DNA of 64,000 nt from Pirellulimonas nuda (GTDB lineage: Bacteria; Planctomycetota; Planctomycetia; Pirellulales; Lacipirellulaceae), in contig NZ_CP036291.1 in the NCBI RefSeq assembly GCF_007750855.1, positions 5,616,905 through 5,680,904 on the forward strand. The letters are read 5' to 3'. Every line of letters starts with the position of its first letter. Position 1 is the stretch's first letter. Of the stretch, positions 1 to 8,181 are shown piece after piece. The notes below the pieces were generated by a model. The model saw nothing but the letters and a program-made list of their open reading frames with translations, was not told the DNA's origin and did no database searches. Both the position numbers and the translations under genes were made by a program.

Positions 1-442
1 GGAAGTCTTCGTGGGTGGTGATCTGCAGGTAGGGGAACGTCTTGTCGTCGCGGAGCTCTTTGTTGAACTTGGGCTGGATGTCCTTGACCAGCCGCGACTC
101 CATCAGCAACGCGTCGACCTCGCTCTCGGCTTCCAGAAAATCAATGTCGTACGCTTCGCGCACCAGGTCACGTGTGCGGGAGTCGTCCGCGGCGGCCTTG
201 AGGAAGTAGCTGCCGGCGCGGGCCCGCAGGTTCTTTGCCTTGCCGACGTACAGCACCCGCCCCGCCTGGTCCTGGAACAGGTAGATGCCGCTGGTGGCAG
301 GGAACTTGCTGCGGACCTTTTCGGCGGCGCGGGCAAAGAACTCCCCCTGCGTCTTGGGCAGCGGCTGCGCAGCGGCGCCGTCGTCCCCGTCGGGGGTCGA
401 TTCGATGAGCACCGGCTTCACGCTTGGGTCTTCGTCCGCCAT
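1..442 (-). CDS. uvrC: UvrABC excinuclease subunit C, N-terminal part (cut by window edge)
   Basis: This is the first 147 codons of UvrC, the nuclease subunit that makes the dual incision in nucleotide excision repair after UvrA/UvrB damage recognition. The visible part carries the GIY-YIG endonuclease domain: GIY at residues 52-54, YVGKAKNLR from residue 65, and the conserved arginines that follow. The rest of the domain ends in the FNKELRDDKTFPY block typical of UvrC. The start is the ATG at 440-442; the 30 residues before the domain are a Planctomycete-style acidic extension. The 3' end, including the UvrB-binding and RNase H-like C-terminal nuclease regions, lies outside the window. It is transcribed divergently from the phosphoesterase gene, which starts 65 bp away. 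Confidence 0.93.
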   Translation of the reverse strand, partial: MADEDPSVKPVLIESTPDGDDGAAAQPLPKTQGEFFARAAEKVRSKFPATSGIYLFQDQAGRVLYVGKAKNLRARAGSYFLKAAADDSRTRDLVREAYDIDFLEAESEVDALLMESRLVKDIQPKFNKELRDDKTFPYLQITTHEDF

Positions 443-507
443 AACCTAGGAAGCTTAGGACGCCGCCCCGCGGCTGAGAAGTGCAAGGCTGTTTGACTCG
501 AGGACGC

Positions 508-1413
508 ATGCTGAACCTTCTGCAGATATCCGACCTCCATTTCGGCCCCCCGTACGTGCCGGGGGTCGGAGATGCGCTGCTCAAACAAGCGCAGCAGCTT
601 CCGATCGACGCGATCGTGGTCAACGGCGACCTCACCCAACGCGCGACGGCGGAGCAGTTCGAGCAGGCCAAGGCGTTTATCGACGCGCTGCCCGAGGTCC
701 CGTACGTGGTGATCCCCGGCAACCACGACGTGCCGCTGTACCGGGTTTGGGAGCGGCTCACCGACCCCTACCGCGAGTACCAGAAGCACATCTCTACCGA
801 GCTGAACCAGGTGCTGCGGGTCCACGCCGGCGATCAGGGCGCCTGCATCGTGGCGTTGAACTCCGCGGCGCCGAGGCGGGCGATCACCAACGGACGCGTC
901 GATCCGTGGCAACTAGAGCTGTGCGGCCGGGAGTTCGACCAAACCCCCGCCGGTGAGCTGCGGATCGTGGTCGTCCATCACCATTTCGCGCCGCCGCCGG
1001 ACTACGACCGCTCGCCCGTCATGCCCGGCGCCCGGCGGGCGCTCGACTACTTTCAAGCGCACGACGTCGACCTGCTGTTGGGCGGCCACCTGCACCGCGC
1101 GTATATCGGCAACTCACTCGACATCTACGCGGGGGGTGAACGCGAGCACGGCATTATCGTCGCCCAGTGCGGCACCACCACGTCGCGGCGGGGCCGTGCA
1201 CGCGAGCGGGAGAAGAACAGCTTTAACTACATCCAGGCGGACGAGCACACGCTCACCGTCACCCACTGGATGTTCTTCACCGATGAGGGCCGCTTCGCCC
1301 CGGTCGGCCGACACATGTTTCCCCGCCGGCCGCACCATCGGCTGCCCGAGGCGTCGGCCGACGAATCGGAGGCCGCCCTGACCGAGGCGCCCAACCGCCG
1401 CGATGGAGGGTGA
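508..1413 (+). CDS. CpdA-like metallophosphoesterase
   Basis: A 301-residue calcineurin-like phosphoesterase resembling the 3',5'-cyclic AMP phosphodiesterase CpdA group. All five metal-binding blocks are visible: ISDLHFG (residues 7-13), NGD (39-41), GNHD (71-74), a histidine block VVHHHFAPP in the middle, and GGHLH near residue 194. These coordinate a di-metal centre in the family. I chose the ATG at 508 over an upstream in-frame GTG at 481 because it begins directly with the first beta strand (MLNLLQISD) and has GAGG about 5 nt upstream. No signal peptide, so cytoplasmic. The substrate is not fixed by sequence: cAMP is the family's best-known substrate, but many members act on other phosphodiesters. 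Confidence 0.85.
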   Translation: MLNLLQISDLHFGPPYVPGVGDALLKQAQQLPIDAIVVNGDLTQRATAEQFEQAKAFIDALPEVPYVVIPGNHDVPLYRVWERLTDPYREYQKHISTELNQVLRVHAGDQGACIVALNSAAPRRAITNGRVDPWQLELCGREFDQTPAGELRIVVVHHHFAPPPDYDRSPVMPGARRALDYFQAHDVDLLLGGHLHRAYIGNSLDIYAGGEREHGIIVAQCGTTTSRRGRAREREKNSFNYIQADEHTLTVTHWMFFTDEGRFAPVGRHMFPRRPHHRLPEASADESEAALTEAPNRRDGG

Positions 1414-1419
1414 GTAGGG

Positions 1420-2337
1420 CTACAGCGCCGTGGTCGGATCCGGCGACATGCTCGCGTCGGGAACGACCACCTGGAGCGCCCCGGGCAGCACCTCAAACTC
1501 AAACGGCTGGCCCACGAGCTCTTCGCCGTCGGCGTGGAACTTGAACTCGGGGTCGGCCTGGATCCGTAGCTTGCGGAACGTGCGGTAATCGACCCGTTCG
1601 TCTTGCAGGTAGTCGCCGGCGAGGAACTCGGCCGTCAGCGACGCTAGGTCGAGGGGGGTGCCGTCGGCAATGAGGATGGCGTCGAGCACGCCGCTGTCCA
1701 GCCGCGCCCGTGGCGCCACGCGCATGCCGCTAGCGGCGTGCTGGCCGTTGGCGACGATGACATTCCACAGCGAGGCCCGTTCTTCGGGGCCGTCGTCAAA
1801 AGAAAACCTTGCATCGAACGCGATCAAGTCCGCCATCACCGGCAGCGCACAACGCAAGTAGCTCCAAGCGCCCCAGGTCTGCTTGTGCTGCGACGTGACA
1901 CAGTCCATCACTCGGTCGCTGTTGCCGGCGCTGGCCGCGGTGGCGAAGTAACTGCGGTCGCCCCCGTGTGAGACACGGGCCAGGTCGATCTCCACCCGAC
2001 GACCGGACGCCAGCGCCCGGCAAGCCGCCAGCGGGTCGAGCGGTAACCCCAGCGACCGACAGAAGTTGTTCGCGGTGCCCAGCGGGATCACTCCCAGCGG
2101 CGGCCGCGTATCGGCCTGCATCAGCCCGTTGAGCACCGCGTGCACCGTCCCGTCCCCGCCCACCGCGACCACCAGCTCTGCGTCGGCCGCCGCGTCGCGT
2201 ACTGCTTGCTGAGCGTGCTCCGCGCTGCGCGTCTGGGTGACGACCACATCGCCCGCCAGCAGTCGGCGGATCTGCTCCGCCGGGTGGCAGCCCTCCTCCG
2301 AAGAACCGGCCTCTGGATTGCAAAAGACGTGGATCAT
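1420..2337 (-). CDS. Diacylglycerol/sphingosine kinase family lipid kinase
   Basis: A 305-residue protein of the DAGK catalytic-domain family (YegS/DgkB/BmrU type), which phosphorylates a lipid hydroxyl with ATP. The nucleotide-binding signature VAVGGDGTVHAVLNGL is at residues 57-72 and the following PLGTANNFCRSLGLP block at 85-99. A C-terminal beta-sandwich lid ends in a FEFEVLPGALQVVVP segment. The reading frame stays open upstream to 2709, but that extension is arginine-rich, lacks homology-like features and overlaps the neighbouring gene, so I start at the ATG at 2335-2337 (MIHVFCNPEAG), which matches the family N-terminus. The likely substrate is diacylglycerol; this is inference. It lies downstream of the nucleotidyltransferase-fold gene on the same strand with a 92-bp gap. 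Confidence 0.85.
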   Translation of the reverse strand: MIHVFCNPEAGSSEEGCHPAEQIRRLLAGDVVVTQTRSAEHAQQAVRDAAADAELVVAVGGDGTVHAVLNGLMQADTRPPLGVIPLGTANNFCRSLGLPLDPLAACRALASGRRVEIDLARVSHGGDRSYFATAASAGNSDRVMDCVTSQHKQTWGAWSYLRCALPVMADLIAFDARFSFDDGPEERASLWNVIVANGQHAASGMRVAPRARLDSGVLDAILIADGTPLDLASLTAEFLAGDYLQDERVDYRTFRKLRIQADPEFKFHADGEELVGQPFEFEVLPGALQVVVPDASMSPDPTTAL

Positions 2338-2429
2338 GGGCCTGCCCGGGTTGAACGATCCGTCCGTGCGTCGGATCAGCCAGGGGCCGTAGCAAACGTT
2401 GCGCCGCTCATCGGGCCGTTCGAAGCACG

Positions 2430-3029
2430 CTACGCCGGAGGGGGCGAACCGGGATGGCCTCGGAATCGCTTGGCCGCATCGGCCTGCCGCTGGGCGATCT
2501 CGGCGACGATCTGGCGCAACTCGTCGATGTCGGCCGGGGCTAGCACGTCTGTGAGCGAATCGACGGCCGCTAGGGCGTCGACGGCCGAGTGACGCATCAA
2601 CGCCGCGACGTCGCGCTCGTAGGTATCTACCTTGTCGAAACGCCCCTGACGATAGAGCGAGGGGAGCGCAAAGAGTTTGAGCAGGAGCAGACCTTCCTCG
2701 GTGGCGCACGGCGCCTCGCGGTCGGCAAATCGCTTGCGCGTGGTGTGGAGGCTCGCGACCCGTTTGAACAACTTGTTCCGCGTGAACAGCAGATCGACCT
2801 GAAGCTCGCCCAACTTGCCCCTGCCAAACTCCTGGTTCTGGTCTTCGACCACCAGCTCGGGCAGTTTCGCAAGGTCCTTGTGGCTCAGGATGAGATCGAT
2901 GTCCTGCGTATTGCGGCCCTCAACATAGGCCAGCATTGCGACGCCGCCGACCAGCACGTAGTCGATCCCGCGCGTCTCAAGCAGATCGAACAACGCGCCG
3001 ACCGAAGCAAACAGCCCATCAACATTCAT
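2430..3029 (-). CDS. Nucleotidyltransferase-fold protein (MNT/DUF6036-like)
   Basis: A 199-residue protein with a nucleotidyltransferase fold. The glycine pair of the active site is in YVLVGGVAMLAY (residues 24-35), followed by TQDIDLIL (41-48) with the two acidic residues, and a third acidic position in ELQVDLLF (75-82). This arrangement is typical of small nucleotidyltransferases and of antitoxin- or toxin-like MNT proteins. No HEPN-type partner is adjacent, so a toxin-antitoxin role is not supported. The start is uncertain: the ATG at 3027-3029 begins where family members usually begin; an ATG at 3111-3113 would add 28 residues and has AGGAG only 1 nt away. Function and substrate unknown. 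Confidence 0.7.
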   Translation of the reverse strand: MNVDGLFASVGALFDLLETRGIDYVLVGGVAMLAYVEGRNTQDIDLILSHKDLAKLPELVVEDQNQEFGRGKLGELQVDLLFTRNKLFKRVASLHTTRKRFADREAPCATEEGLLLLKLFALPSLYRQGRFDKVDTYERDVAALMRHSAVDALAAVDSLTDVLAPADIDELRQIVAEIAQRQADAAKRFRGHPGSPPPA

Positions 3030-3206
3030 GCCGCGAACCCGGTCGTTGTTCTTGGGATCGAACACGACGCCGAAGACGATTGTCTGTGGGATATGGACGG
3101 CACCGGCGAGCATACTCCTATTCTAGCCTCTGAGCGGACCCCCGGCGTGAGGCGCCGCCCTTGTGTCCGCGGAAAGTTTGCGTTTCTGGAAGAAAACTCC
3201 GCCGCC

Positions 3207-5009
3207 TTACACCCCCGCGAACTTCCGCAGGTCGGCCTCGATCCCGTCGAGCCGCGATCCGAGCGCCGCCAGCGCCTCGGGCAGGTCGTGCAACTGCTCG
3301 GCGGGGGTGTAGCTGAACAGGTAGAACTTGATCTTCGGCTCGGTGCCGCTGGGGCGGGCCGCTAGGTAGTTGCCCTCGGCTTCGAGGTCCAGGATCACCA
3401 GGTCGCCGGTCGGTCCTTCCAAGGGTTCCGGGGTCGAGGACGACCCGGCTCGCGTCAGGGTGTTCGTCTTGTAGTCGCGGACCTGGGTGACCTTCAGCCC
3501 CCCAACGCTAGCTGGGGGTTTGATGCGGAACGCTCCCATCACTTCCTGCATGCGGGCCATGCCGTCGCTGCCGGGCATCTGCACGTTGATCAGCCGCTCG
3601 ACGTGCGCGCCGTGCTGCCAGAAGAGGGACTCGAGCTTCTGGTGCAGCGTCTGCCCCTCGGCCTTGAGCTTGGCCGCGAGCTCGCACGCCAGCATCGACG
3701 CCGCCGCGCCGTCTTTGTCGCGCGTGTACGTGCCAGACATGTAGCCGTGCGACTCTTCGCAGCCGAAGACAAACTTCTCCGGCCCGTTCGCGTCGATCGC
3801 GCCGGCGATCCACTTGAAGCCTACCAGCAGGTCGCTCACGACCTTGACGCCGTAGCTCTCGCCGATGCGGCGGACCATCTGCGTGGTGACCAGCGTCTGG
3901 ATGATAAAGTGCTCCGGCGTCAACTGGCCGCGGCGCGACTCGAGCGCGTAGTCGGCCAGCAGCGCACAGATTTGGTTGCCGTTGAGGGTGGCCCACTCCC
4001 CCCCGCCCGCGGTCAGCTCTGCCGCGAGGCCGATGCGGTCGCAGTCGGGGTCGGTAGCGACGCACAGGTCGGCGCCCGTTTGCTTGGCGCGTTCGATCAA
4101 GGCGTCGAACACCACCGGGCGCTCGGGGTTCGACACGTGCCCCGGCACGTTGGGGAAGTCGCCGCTGGGCTCCGAGTGGGGTCCGAACAACTCGACCTCC
4201 TTGAAGCCGTCCTTCTCCAGCACCGGCATCACGGCCGTGGCGCCCACGCCGTGCAGCGGCGAGTAGATCACTTTCAGGTCGCGCGGGCCGGGGCGGGCCT
4301 CGGTCAGCACCGCGTCGATGAAGGCCGGGTCGATCTCTTCTTCGCAGAAGACGATCTTGCCCGCTTTGGCCGCCTGGTCGAAGTCGGCCCGCTTGATCTC
4401 TTGGCAGTTCATCACGCGGTCGATGATCCCCTTGTCGTGGGGGGGCAGCACCTGCCCACCGGTGCCCCAGTACACCTTCACCGCGTTGTCGCTCGGCGGG
4501 TTATGGCTGGCGGTCACCATGATGCCGCACGAGGCGTGCTTGTAGCGGACCGCGAACGACAGCTCCGGCGTGCTGCGGAAGCCGCGTAGGAACCACACCT
4601 TGAAGCCCGCGGCCACCATCACCTCGGCGCACAGCCGGGCGAAACGCTCGCCGTTGTGGCGGGTGTCGCGGCAGATGGCGCACGACAGCTCGGCGCCCTC
4701 GCCGAGGGTCGCTTTGACGTAGTCGGCCAGCCCCTGGGCGCTCTCGCCGATGGTGCGGTCGTTGATGGCGTTCGAACCGATCGGGTACATCCGCCCCCGC
4801 CGGCCCCCGGTGCCGAACGGGATGATCGTCCAGAACACGTCGTCCAGCGTCTGCCATTCCCCCTTGGAGACGTGCTCGATCACCTCCGGCGCGTAGTCGG
4901 CGTAGCGGGCTTCGGTGAGCCAGCTCTGGATGTTTTGCGACGCGGCGGCGGTAATCCGGCCATCGGCGACGGCCTTTTCGACGTGGGAGAGGGCGGTAGC
5001 GGAGTCCAT
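3207..5009 (-). CDS. Phosphoglucomutase/phosphomannomutase family protein
   Basis: A 600-residue alpha-D-phosphohexomutase, which moves phosphate between C6 and C1 of a hexose through a bisphosphate intermediate. The catalytic phosphoserine loop MVTASHNPPSDNAVK is near residues 163-178, the Mg-binding loop DPDCDRIG near 320-327, the sugar-specificity loop FGCEESHGYMSG near 410-421, and the phosphate-binding RPSGTEPKIKFYL near 550-562. The length and the GCEESHG loop favour the long PGM/PMM type that acts on glucose-1-phosphate and related sugars. The start is the ATG at 5007-5009 (MDSATALSHVEKAV); the upstream open frame is low-complexity arginine/proline. Cytoplasmic. Confidence 0.92.
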   Translation of the reverse strand: MDSATALSHVEKAVADGRITAAASQNIQSWLTEARYADYAPEVIEHVSKGEWQTLDDVFWTIIPFGTGGRRGRMYPIGSNAINDRTIGESAQGLADYVKATLGEGAELSCAICRDTRHNGERFARLCAEVMVAAGFKVWFLRGFRSTPELSFAVRYKHASCGIMVTASHNPPSDNAVKVYWGTGGQVLPPHDKGIIDRVMNCQEIKRADFDQAAKAGKIVFCEEEIDPAFIDAVLTEARPGPRDLKVIYSPLHGVGATAVMPVLEKDGFKEVELFGPHSEPSGDFPNVPGHVSNPERPVVFDALIERAKQTGADLCVATDPDCDRIGLAAELTAGGGEWATLNGNQICALLADYALESRRGQLTPEHFIIQTLVTTQMVRRIGESYGVKVVSDLLVGFKWIAGAIDANGPEKFVFGCEESHGYMSGTYTRDKDGAAASMLACELAAKLKAEGQTLHQKLESLFWQHGAHVERLINVQMPGSDGMARMQEVMGAFRIKPPASVGGLKVTQVRDYKTNTLTRAGSSSTPEPLEGPTGDLVILDLEAEGNYLAARPSGTEPKIKFYLFSYTPAEQLHDLPEALAALGSRLDGIEADLRKFAGV

Positions 5010-5122
5010 CGTGCGGTCCTGGGTTGCGGGTCTGCCCCAGAAATTATCACAGCAGGCGGCGGATTCCCAGCACAGGCGAGCCGTGCTTTGACGCTGGGGC
5101 TTGGAGGTGGGAAGATGGCGGG

Positions 5123-6037
5123 ATGGTCGCACGCATGCTTGTCGTCTGGTTGCTCGCCGGTTCGGTCGCCCTTGCCCAAGAGAGGCGCGCCAAGCCGCCG
5201 GAGTTTTCGCCGCAGGACGAGGCGGTGTTCTTCGACGACCCCTGGTCGCTGCTGGTGGGGCCCAGGCCCGACTTCTCTGCCCAGCAGCCGGCCCTGGCAA
5301 CGCAGGCCGGGCCGGGCGACGCGGCCGCCGACGACGCGGGCTTTGCGTGGTCGGGCCTGTTGAGCTCGGACGCCTACGAGAGCGAGATCAAACGCCAGTC
5401 GCAGGCCATCGCCGCGCTCACGGCGACGGCGACCGGCTTCAAGGGGGGCGGGTACCGCGACGCCCGCACCGCGTTTAGCGTGCTGGCGGTGATGTTCGCC
5501 ATCGGCGCCGAGCACGACTCGGACCCCCGCTGGCGCGACGCCGCGCCGGCGCTACGCGACCTGCTGAGCCGGGCCGGCGCCAATTGCAAGGTCGGCACCG
5601 ACCAGTCGTACCGCGAGGCGGCCGCCCGGTCGCAGGACCTGGCCGACCTGGTGCGCGGCGGCCGGCCGGCGTCGCTCCCCACGCCCAACGCAGACGCCCC
5701 GTGGGGCGACGTCGCGGACCGCGTGCCGCTGATGAAGCGGATGGACGAGGCCGAGAAGAAGCTCGGGCCGATGCTGGGGAGCGCCCGTTCGCTGTCGGCC
5801 GACAGCGAAGACGTGGCCCACGAGGCCCAGGTGCTAGCGGCGCTAGCCCAGGTGATCACCCTAGACGGCTTTGTCGACGCGGGGGACGAAACCTACGACG
5901 GCTTCGCCCGCACGCTCCGCGACGCCGCCGCCGACCTCTCGGGCGCCGCCGAACAAGAAGATTACGAGCGCGCCAGCCGGGCCAAAGCCAAGATCGGCCA
6001 AACCTGCACCGACTGCCACGAGCTGTACCGCAGCTAA
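5123..6037 (+). CDS. Exported cytochrome c'/c556-like mono-haem protein
   Basis: A 304-residue protein with an N-terminal signal peptide (hydrophobic LVVWLLAGSVALAQ) and a single haem c motif CTDCH at about residues 294-298, nearly at the C-terminus and followed by ELYR. A C-terminal CxxCH after a helical body is the hallmark of the cytochrome c'/c556 four-helix fold; the alanine-rich helical segments before it agree. It would act in the periplasm or an equivalent compartment as an electron carrier or gas-binding haem protein. The start (ATG 5123) may be replaced by an ATG 12 nt later; both keep the signal peptide. No haem-lyase or redox partner gene is next to it. Long for the family, so the first half may hold a second helical repeat. 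Confidence 0.72.
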   Translation: MVARMLVVWLLAGSVALAQERRAKPPEFSPQDEAVFFDDPWSLLVGPRPDFSAQQPALATQAGPGDAAADDAGFAWSGLLSSDAYESEIKRQSQAIAALTATATGFKGGGYRDARTAFSVLAVMFAIGAEHDSDPRWRDAAPALRDLLSRAGANCKVGTDQSYREAAARSQDLADLVRGGRPASLPTPNADAPWGDVADRVPLMKRMDEAEKKLGPMLGSARSLSADSEDVAHEAQVLAALAQVITLDGFVDAGDETYDGFARTLRDAAADLSGAAEQEDYERASRAKAKIGQTCTDCHELYRS

Positions 6038-6076
6038 CCGGCGTCCCCGGCCCCGAAGCACCGAAAACCCCGGCAA

Positions 6077-6103
6077 TAGCCGACGGGCTCCGCCCCGTCG
6101 GCG
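6077..6103. repeat. GC-rich hairpin repeat, TAGCCGACGGGC family
   Basis: The sequence folds as GCCGACGGG / CCCGTCGGC with a 5-nt loop. A near-identical sequence occurs as both arms of the palindrome at 14833-14914. It sits about 40 bp behind the haem-protein stop codon and has no T-tract, so it is more likely a dispersed repeat than a classic terminator. Confidence 0.6.
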
Positions 6104-6368
6104 AGTCGCGGACCCGTTTTCGAGCCGGATTTCCTTGCTAGAACTCCGCTTACTGGCCTGCGCGGCTCGATTCGGGAAAAAAACTCTGCTGCGGCGCGAA
6201 CCCGCGCCTGTCTGGGCCTGTCTCATCCGCGTAACCGAAGCTCCCGGTCAAACAAATCTGCTTGACCGCGGGCGCTCGGCATGAAAAGCTTGAGCAGTCG
6301 GCCCTGGTGGGTCGATCACCGTGTAAGTTGTTCTCTCTCTAGCCGCGCAGCAGCGCAGCGAGGAAGCC

Positions 6369-6632
6369 ATGCGTACGATCATCCGCGACATTCAGACCAT
6401 CGCCGCCGCCCAAATCGGGCTGGTACGGACGATTGGCGTCGCCGTAGTCGACCGGGCCTCCTGCTATGCATGCCATCTCATGCGGCATTTTGCGTGGATG
6501 GGGGTAGGCGTAGTACGCCTAGCCCTAGGCGCCCGACCGGCGCCAGCCCTAGTGCGATGTGAAGCAAATGCTTCCAAGCGCTGGGCCAGCCGACAGGTGT
6601 CGGCGCGCCGGTCACCCGGTTTGTGGTCTTAA
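6369..6632 (+). CDS. Doubtful small protein, 87 residues
   Basis: An open frame of 87 codons starts with ATG preceded by GAGGAA at a good distance (about 4-5 nt), the only argument for its being real. The product begins MRTIIRDIQTIAAAQIG, contains a CYACH motif and a short hydrophobic stretch, and ends in an arginine/alanine-rich segment that looks like untranslated GC-rich DNA. CYACH has the haem c spacing, but there is no signal peptide, so covalent haem attachment is unlikely. I do not recognise the family. It could equally be a chance frame in the untranslated DNA ahead of the sigma-factor gene. Confidence 0.22.
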   Translation: MRTIIRDIQTIAAAQIGLVRTIGVAVVDRASCYACHLMRHFAWMGVGVVRLALGARPAPALVRCEANASKRWASRQVSARRSPGLWS

Positions 6633-6651
6633 CGAGATCTTGATTTGACCG

Positions 6652-6670
6652 GGCTGAAAGCTTCAGCCCC
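6652..6670. repeat. Perfect short hairpin
   Basis: GGGCTGAA / TTCAGCCC form an 8-bp perfect stem with a 3-nt AGC loop. There is no T-tract on either side, so termination is doubtful. It lies about 160 bp upstream of the sigma-factor start and could be part of its leader. Confidence 0.4.
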
Positions 6671-6829
6671 ACAAAATCTGCTCTCTGAGACACGCCGGCC
6701 GGCGCCAGCCCTGGTCCGTGGCGACGTTTTGTTCGCCCGTTCCCTGAGCCCTCCGCTTCGCAAGTCACGCGTCCGTTCTTGGCAGTCCCCGTCGCGGGGG
6801 CGCCGTCACGCGCTAGAAAGAGAACTCGG

Positions 6830-7444
6830 ATGACACTCCGCATCGATACCCGACCGCTGGACGCCCCCTCGCAGCAGCTCCAGCCGCTGGATTTAACTAC
6901 CGCTACCGTCCCCGAGCTGGTCCGTGCGGCCCAGCAGGGCGACCGGCTCGCCTTCGGCGAGCTGGCCGAACGCTACGAAGGGATGGTCCGCAGCGTGGCG
7001 CTGCGTCGGCTCGGCGATTGGGCCGAGGCGCAGGAGCTGTGCCAAGAGGTGATGATCAAGGCCATGCGGCGCATCGACCAGCTCAACGAGCCGGCCGCGT
7101 TCGGCGGGTGGCTGCGGAGCATCACCGTCCGCATGGCGATCAACCGGCAGGTGCGTCGCCGACCCGACCTGGCGACCGAGCCCGACGCGCTCTCGGCGAT
7201 CTGCGCCGAGGCCTCCACGCCGCTCGACGCGGTGTTGGCGGGCGAACGCGCCTCGCAGGTGCACGACGGACTCGACCGGCTCGGCGAGATGGACCGCAGC
7301 ACGCTGGTAGCGTTCTACCTGCGGGGCGAGTCGCTGGCCGAGATCAGCCAAGAGTGCGGCGCCCCGATCGGCACCATCAAGCGCCGGCTGCACGTGGCGC
7401 GGAAGCGGCTGGCGGACGAGCTTGGGGCGTTGCAGGCGGTTTGA
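6830..7444 (+). CDS. RNA polymerase sigma factor, sigma-70 family (ECF-like)
   Basis: A 204-residue two-domain sigma factor. Region 2 spans about residues 40-105 (FGELAERYEGMVRSVALRRL, then the EAQELCQEVMIKAMRRI helix that recognises the -10 element). Region 4 spans about 145-200 and ends with a helix-turn-helix: SLAEISQECGAPIGTIKRRLHVARKRL. The linker region 3 is absent, as in ECF sigma factors. The start is the ATG at 6830 (MTLRIDT); an upstream extension to 6779 is unlikely. No anti-sigma gene is adjacent: the next gene is DUF423 on the opposite strand. Planctomycetes carry many such orphan ECF factors; the regulon cannot be read from the sequence. A strong terminator follows at 7503-7545. 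Confidence 0.88.
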   Translation: MTLRIDTRPLDAPSQQLQPLDLTTATVPELVRAAQQGDRLAFGELAERYEGMVRSVALRRLGDWAEAQELCQEVMIKAMRRIDQLNEPAAFGGWLRSITVRMAINRQVRRRPDLATEPDALSAICAEASTPLDAVLAGERASQVHDGLDRLGEMDRSTLVAFYLRGESLAEISQECGAPIGTIKRRLHVARKRLADELGALQAV

Positions 7445-7502
7445 CGGGTTTGGAACCGCCAAGTACGCCAAGAGCGCCAAGGAAGAACGATTTGACGACG
7501 AC

Positions 7503-7545
7503 CCCCTGAGCCGGGAAGGTAAGTCCTCGGCTCAGGGGATTTTTT
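7503..7545 (+). terminator. Intrinsic terminator, overlapping the end of the DUF423 gene
   Basis: CCCCTGAGCCG (7503-7513) pairs perfectly with CGGCTCAGGGG (7528-7538), 14-nt loop, followed by six T residues. It terminates the sigma-factor transcript. Its right arm contains the TGA stop codon of the convergent DUF423 gene (7532-7534), so the last coding bases of that gene form part of the hairpin. Confidence 0.88.
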
Positions 7546-7954
7546 GTGCGCCGCGGCGTGGCCAGGCGCCGATGGCCAGCGCCCCCCAGCCGGCGATCAT
7601 CGCCACGCCCCCGATCGGGACGATCGCGCCCAGCCAGCCCAGCTCGGGCGCCACCAGGGCCAGCGCGTACAGCAGGCCGCAGAAGATCGCTGCGCCTGCC
7701 AGCAGCAGCCAGCCCGCCGCGGCGAGCGTGCGGCGCCTAGCCTCGCGCTGCGCGAGCCCCGACAGGCAAATCCCAATCGCGGCGTACATCTGGTAGCGGG
7801 CGCCCGTCTCGAAGGTGTCCAGCCGCTGGGCGATGGCCGCGTCGTCGTACCCGGCCTTAGAAAGGTAATCGGGCAGGACGTGCGCGCCGAACGCGCCAAT
7901 CGCCACGGCGATGGCCGCGAGCAGGGCGCCCAGAGATAGCAAGCGTGAGGTCAA
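7532..7954 (-). CDS. DUF423 family small membrane protein
   Basis: A 140-residue integral membrane protein of the DUF423 (YwdK/YgdD) family. The N-terminal hydrophobic helix contains the family signature AIAVAIGAFGAHVLP (residues 13-27), followed by a YQMYAAIGICL helix and two more hydrophobic helices ending in PIGGVAMIAGWGALAIG. Four transmembrane segments are expected. The biochemical role of the family is unknown. The final codons overlap the sigma-factor terminator hairpin, so the two convergent genes share their 3' ends. Confidence 0.85.
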   Translation of the reverse strand: MTSRLLSLGALLAAIAVAIGAFGAHVLPDYLSKAGYDDAAIAQRLDTFETGARYQMYAAIGICLSGLAQREARRRTLAAAGWLLLAGAAIFCGLLYALALVAPELGWLGAIVPIGGVAMIAGWGALAIGAWPRRGAQKIP

Positions 7955-8181
7955 GGGTCAAAGATCTCGTTGAAATAATGGCGCCGGAAGCGACCGTCGC
8001 AGCAACTCGGCGATTGGGGCTCGGAGCTCGACTCCGCTGCAACTCCGGGCGCTGACGCTTGCGGCTCTAAAAGGCTGATAGCTGAAAGCTGACCGCTGGC
8101 CGCTCAAAAGGGAAGGGCCGCCGCGTTCCCGGAGGAAGTGCGACGGCCCTTGGGGGGAGCTTGGTGTGAAGCAGAGCAGGG

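Larger units (their letters stand above)
6038..6829. other. Gene-poor region of about 0.8 kb
   Basis: No confident gene is visible between the haem protein and the sigma factor. The stretch holds a GC-rich hairpin (6077-6103), one doubtful small reading frame (6369-6632), a perfect short hairpin (6652-6670), and two copies of a GCCGGCGCCAGCCCT sequence (near 6537 and 6698). Composition is mixed and several in-frame stops occur in all frames. It may be a decayed gene or an untranslated leader for the sigma factor. Confidence 0.5.

Noticed and set aside
2430..3113. Toxin-antitoxin module around the nucleotidyltransferase-fold gene
   Set aside because: No HEPN or other toxin gene is adjacent; both neighbours are unrelated enzymes.
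8041..8110. Short repeats GCTGAAAGCTGACCGCTG near the secretin stop
   Set aside because: Too short and degenerate to call an element.
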